40,159 nucleotides of DNA from NCBI GenBank assembly GCA_021737875.1, contig JAIPDD010000007.1:1-40159 (forward strand), written 5' to 3'. Positions 37,501 to 40,159 of this stretch are shown here, piece after piece. The position numbers were made by a program, and so were the translations under genes. Positions within the stretch are counted from its first letter, which is position 1; each line of letters opens with the position of its first letter. The notes under the pieces are model-generated. The model did no database searches, had not been told where the DNA came from, and worked only from the letters and a program-made list of their open reading frames with translations. Source of the stretch: Sulfuritalea sp. (lineage in GTDB: Bacteria > Pseudomonadota > Gammaproteobacteria > Burkholderiales > Burkholderiaceae_C).

Positions 37501-37735
37501 CGCTTGGGATGCCATTGTGGAGTCTGCGGTGCGGCGTTTGCGGCCTATCGTGCTGACTGCTGCGGCTGCTGTATTGGCGATGATCCCCTTGTCGCGTTCA
37601 GTTTTCTGGGGCCCGATGGCTATTGCCATCATGGGTGGGCTGATTGTGGCCACGGTTTTAACTTTGCTTGCGCTTCCAGCGATGTATGCCGCTTGGTTCA
37701 AGGTCCGCCGCGAGGCCCCGGCCCCCGCGGTATGA
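34568..37735 (+). CDS. Efflux RND transporter permease (AcrB/HAE family)
   Basis: ORF 1055 aa; LGLLVDDAIIAVEMMVRKMEEG (TM4 proton-relay Asp pair), MGMIQRNSVILIDQIEQDRANG, RPIVLTAAAAVLAMIPLS. Confidence 0.96.
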   Translation: MNPNLPNSPQPKEAFNLSKWALDHAALTRYLMVVLMVLGLAAYFQLGQDEDPPFTFRLMVVKAYWPGATAQQMAEQVTDKIERTLQEVPHADKIRSFSKPGETTVLFQLKDSTKAGEVANIWYTVRKKVGDMRATLPGGVLGPFFNDEFGDVYGVIYALEADGFSSAEVKDFADEIRQKLLRVADVNKVELFGVQDEKLYINISQKRLSQLGLDMNHILAQLSQQNAVESAGTLQTPLDVLQVRVAGQFDAIEQLAAMPIRGSSGNQLRLGDIADIQRGLIHPPQVKVHYQGKPVVALGISMAKGGDILALGKSLKNKVTSINAELPAGLRLVEVQDQPTAVSKSVNEFVSVLIEAIVIVLGVSFVALGLHRRSGVHAWYRRYYVDMRPGLVVGITIPLVLAVTFLGMYYWGIGLHKISLGSLIIALGLLVDDAIIAVEMMVRKMEEGYDKVRAATFAYEITAMPMLTGTLITAVGFLPIGIAQSTVGEYTFAIFGVTVLALVLSWLVSVYFVPYLGTVLLKVKPHHAGQASEELFDTPFYNSFRTAVNWCVLHRWITIGIMVATFGLGIVGMGKVQQQFFPDSSRPEVLLDVWYPEGTAFAANEATTQRIEARLMKEAGVESVSTWIGSGVPRFYLPLDAIFPQSNVSQFIILPQDLKRRESLRIGLPALMAQEFPEVRARVKILPNGPPIAYPVQFRVLGDNPDVLRLRANEVKEILRANAHMRGVNDNWNEPVKVLRLEVDQSKARALGVTSQSIAQASKTMLSGTTVGQFREGDKLIDIVLRQPEDERNAITDIGNAYLPTASGKSIPLTQIAKPTFAWEPGVLWRDGRDYAITVQGDIIEGLQGATVTAELVPSLRALEKTWKAQGDSAYRIEVAGAVEESSKGSSSIAAGIPIMLFITFTLLMLQLHSFSRAMLVFLTGPLGIAGVAAALLVSGRPFGFVALLGVIALMGMIQRNSVILIDQIEQDRANGVPAWDAIVESAVRRLRPIVLTAAAAVLAMIPLSRSVFWGPMAIAIMGGLIVATVLTLLALPAMYAAWFKVRREAPAPAV

Positions 37736-37831
37736 ACGCAGGTTAAAATAGTCGGCTGACCGATTTCAAACGATCTGCTGGAGAACGGCTGCGCCTTGGT
37801 GCGGTTTGAACAGCGGGTTGGTGAATATTTA

Positions 37832-37918
37832 GCGCGGGTGGCGAAATTGGTAGACGCACCAGGTTTAGGTCCTGACGGTAGCAATACTGTGGGGGTTCGA
37901 GTCCCCCCCCGCGCACCA
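37832..37918 (+). tRNA. tRNA-Leu (anticodon TAG), CCA encoded
   Basis: GCGCGGG...CCCGCGC acceptor stem, anticodon arm CAGGTTTAGGTCCTG, long variable arm, GGTTCGAGTCC T-arm, terminal ACCA. Confidence 0.97.
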
Positions 37919-37945
37919 CCCATTTGAGTAGTATTTGAAAACTTC

Positions 37946-37984
37946 GGGGCAGCCTGTAGCCATTGTGGGGCTAGTAGCTGCCCC
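37946..37984 (+). promoter_or_regulatory. Two-tier hairpin between tRNA-Leu and tig
   Basis: GGGGCAGC-ctg-TAGCC-attgtgg-GGCTA-gta-GCTGCCCC; 8-bp and 5-bp perfect stems around a symmetric 3x3 internal loop. Confidence 0.65.
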
Positions 37985-38003
37985 TATTATTTAGGAGCAT
38001 CCC

Positions 38004-39314
38004 ATGACCGTGATCGTTGAAACTTTGGAAAAATTAGAACGCAAAATCACCTTGAACTTGCCAGTTGGCACGATTCAATCCGAAGTAGAAACCCGTTTGC
38101 GCAAACTCGCCCGTACGGTCAAGATGGATGGCTTTCGTCCCGGAAAAGTGCCCATGAACGTGGTGACACAGCGCTATGGCTACTCCGTGCACTACGAAGT
38201 CATGAACGACAAAGTCGGCGAAGCCTTTGCAGCGGCGACCAACCAAGCCAAATTGCGCGTTGCAGGTCAACCGAAAATCACCGAAGCCACTGGCGCAGAA
38301 GAAGGCCAAATGGCTTTTGACGCTATTTTTGAGGTATTTCCTGAAGTCAAGATTGGTGATCTCACGACTGCGGAAGTCGAGAAAATCAAGGCCGAAGTAT
38401 CAGACGCAGCGATCGATAAAACCATCGATATTTTGCGTAAGCAACGCCGCACCTTTTCACAGCGCCCCCATGACGCTGCGGCAGAGGACACTGACCGCGT
38501 CACCGTGGATTTCGAAGGAAAAATCGACGGAGAAGTTTTTGAAGGTGGCAAGGCTGAAGGCTTCCAATTCATCTTGGGCGACGGCCAAATGCTCAAAGAA
38601 TTTGAAGAAGCCACCCGTGGCATGAAGTTTGGCGAAAGCAAAACGTTCCCATTGGCATTCCCTGCCGAATACCATGGAAAAGATGTGGCTGGTAAAACGG
38701 CCGATTTCATGGTCACGTTGAAGAAAGTCGAAGCAGCACATTTGCCTGAAGTGGATGACGCTTTGGCAAAGGCCTTGGGCATTGCTGCCGCTAATGTAGA
38801 AGGCTTGCGCGCCGACATTCGCAAAAACCTAGAACGCGAAGTCAAATCACGCTTGCAAGGCCGCAACAAGCAAGCCGTGATGGATGCCTTGGTTTCTAAA
38901 TCGGAGCTGGACTTGCCTAAAGCCAGCGTGCAGTCGGAAGTGGACCGCCTGATCGAAGGTGCGCGTGCAGACCTCAAGCAACGCGGCATCAAAGACGCTG
39001 ACAAAGCACCTATTCCTGCCGAAATGTTCACCCCCCAGGCAGAGCGCCGCGTGCGCCTAGGATTGGTAGTGGCAGAGCTGGTGCGCGCCAATGCCTTGCA
39101 TGCGAACCACGACCAGATCAAAGCCCATATCGACGAACTCGCGGCCAGCTATGAAAAACCAGCAGATGTTGTGCGTTGGTATTACGGCGACAACCGCCGC
39201 ATGGCAGAAGTCGAAGCGGTCGTGATTGAGAACAACGTGACCGAGTTTGTCCTGGCCAAGGCCAAGGTTTCTGAAAAACAGGTCACATTTGACGAGTTGA
39301 TGGGGCAGAATTAA
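38004..39314 (+). CDS. tig: Trigger factor
   Basis: ORF 436 aa; ERKITLNLPVGTIQSEVETRLRKLARTVKMDGFRPGKVPMNVVTQRYG; FKBP domain VTVDFEGKIDGEVFEGGKAEGFQFILGDGQMLKEFEEATRGMKFGE. Confidence 0.97.
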   Translation: MTVIVETLEKLERKITLNLPVGTIQSEVETRLRKLARTVKMDGFRPGKVPMNVVTQRYGYSVHYEVMNDKVGEAFAAATNQAKLRVAGQPKITEATGAEEGQMAFDAIFEVFPEVKIGDLTTAEVEKIKAEVSDAAIDKTIDILRKQRRTFSQRPHDAAAEDTDRVTVDFEGKIDGEVFEGGKAEGFQFILGDGQMLKEFEEATRGMKFGESKTFPLAFPAEYHGKDVAGKTADFMVTLKKVEAAHLPEVDDALAKALGIAAANVEGLRADIRKNLEREVKSRLQGRNKQAVMDALVSKSELDLPKASVQSEVDRLIEGARADLKQRGIKDADKAPIPAEMFTPQAERRVRLGLVVAELVRANALHANHDQIKAHIDELAASYEKPADVVRWYYGDNRRMAEVEAVVIENNVTEFVLAKAKVSEKQVTFDELMGQN

Positions 39315-39335
39315 GCCCACTTATTTGGAGAAGCT

Positions 39336-39965
39336 ATGAACGTGAAATTTGCAATACCAAGCGCATATGAAACCCAAGCCCTAGGCATGGTCCCCATGGT
39401 GATCGAGCAATCTGGCCGGGGCGAGCGCTCGTATGACATTTATTCGCGTCTGCTCAAAGAACGCGTTATTTTTCTGGTCGGGCCCGTGAATGACCAAACG
39501 GCGAATTTGGTGGTCGCCCAGTTGTTGTTTTTAGAAAGTGAAAACCCCGACAAGGATATTTCTTTCTACATCAACTCACCCGGCGGATCTGTGAGCGCAG
39601 GCATGGCGATTTTTGACACCATGAACTTCATCAAGCCCGATGTATCTACCCTGTGCATCGGCATGGCGGCAAGCATGGGCGCCTTTTTGCTGACAGCGGG
39701 TGCCAAAGGCAAGCGTTTTTGCTTGCCCAACTCCAAGGTCATGATTCACCAACCCTTGGGCGGAACCCAAGGCCAAGCCACAGAAATTGAAATTCATGCC
39801 CGCGAAATTCTCAAAACACGCGAGCAATTGAACAAGATTTTGGCGGAACGCACAGGCCAGCCGCTGGAGAAAATTGAACGCGATACGGAGCGGGATTACT
39901 ACCTGTCCGCCGAAGAATCCAAAGAATATGGGTTAATTGACCAGGTTATTTCAAAACGCCCTTGA
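39336..39965 (+). CDS. clpP: ATP-dependent Clp protease proteolytic subunit
   Basis: [80 protein letters not shown]. Confidence 0.98.
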   Translation: MNVKFAIPSAYETQALGMVPMVIEQSGRGERSYDIYSRLLKERVIFLVGPVNDQTANLVVAQLLFLESENPDKDISFYINSPGGSVSAGMAIFDTMNFIKPDVSTLCIGMAASMGAFLLTAGAKGKRFCLPNSKVMIHQPLGGTQGQATEIEIHAREILKTREQLNKILAERTGQPLEKIERDTERDYYLSAEESKEYGLIDQVISKRP

Positions 39966-39994
39966 AAACCACCGGTTAAAGCACTATCTACAAC

Positions 39995-40025
39995 GGTGTC
40001 TTTCTCATAGAAAGGCGCCTTTTTT
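39995..40025 (+). terminator. Rho-independent terminator or attenuator between clpP and clpX
   Basis: GGTGTCTTTC-TCATA-GAAAGGCGCC (10-bp stem including two G:T pairs) followed by TTTTTT. Confidence 0.85.
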
Positions 40026-40068
40026 ATTTGGTTATCATTGCGTAAATTAGCGAAAAGGCAAAAGTCCC

Positions 40069-40159
40069 ATGGCCGATAAAAAAGGCGCTTCTGGCGAAAA
40101 AAATCTGTACTGCTCTTTTTGCGGAAAGAGCCAGCACGAAGTTAAAAAGCTGATCGCTG
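40069..40159 (+). CDS. clpX: ATP-dependent Clp protease ATP-binding subunit ClpX (partial, N-terminus only)
   Basis: [30 protein letters not shown], the ClpX zinc-binding domain start; downstream of clpP. Confidence 0.96.
   Translation, partial: MADKKGASGEKNLYCSFCGKSQHEVKKLIA

Noticed and set aside
37941-37960. CTTCGGGGCAGCC resembling the start of an FMN riboswitch (RFN element)
   Set aside because: The remaining conserved RFN segments are absent and the downstream gene is tig; explained better by the local hairpin.
38267-39121. 284-aa minus-strand ORF opposite tig
   Set aside because: Antisense shadow of trigger factor; Ser/Ala/Arg-rich with no recognisable domain.
1-40159. CRISPR arrays, insertion sequences, integrases, toxin-antitoxin or phage genes
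   Set aside because: Looked for regular spaced repeats, transposase or integrase-like proteins and small paired ORFs; none supported. tRNA-Leu at 37832 shows no downstream att-like duplication or integrase.

Overview
This window looks like a compact chromosomal segment from a betaproteobacterium; gene content suggests Burkholderiales/Comamonadaceae-like, by family resemblance only. Almost every base is explained by about 38 recognisable protein genes and one tRNA-Leu. I found no CRISPR array, transposase, prophage or obvious defence island. In order the window holds: a LysR / pirin / DoxX / flavodoxin-fold module; an MsbA-type ABC exporter overlapping an LplT-like MFS gene; trhO and dnaE (divergent); an orphan NMT1/SsuA-type ABC importer; a ten-gene minus-strand run (tctD/E-like two-component system, S4 protein, ribB with a degenerate GCH-II domain, ribH, nusB, aminotransferase, tolQRA); tctCBA plus an FAH-family hydrolase; dusC-like; hemH; a HAD hydrolase; a penicillin acylase; hpnCDE; an RND efflux adaptor and pump; tRNA-Leu(TAG); tig, clpP and clpX (partial). 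I do not see a clearly new multi-gene system. The best leads are: a degenerate RibA domain (RibBX-like); an 11-bp-period direct repeat between the Tct regulator and transporter genes; a 20-bp-arm hairpin with a T-tract placed 8 bp before an exporter start codon; the coupled exporter/lipid-transporter-like pair; a GC palindrome between near-leaderless trhO and dnaE starts; and structured leaders at tig and clpX. All calls come from reading sequence and the supplied ORF translations. No database search was run.
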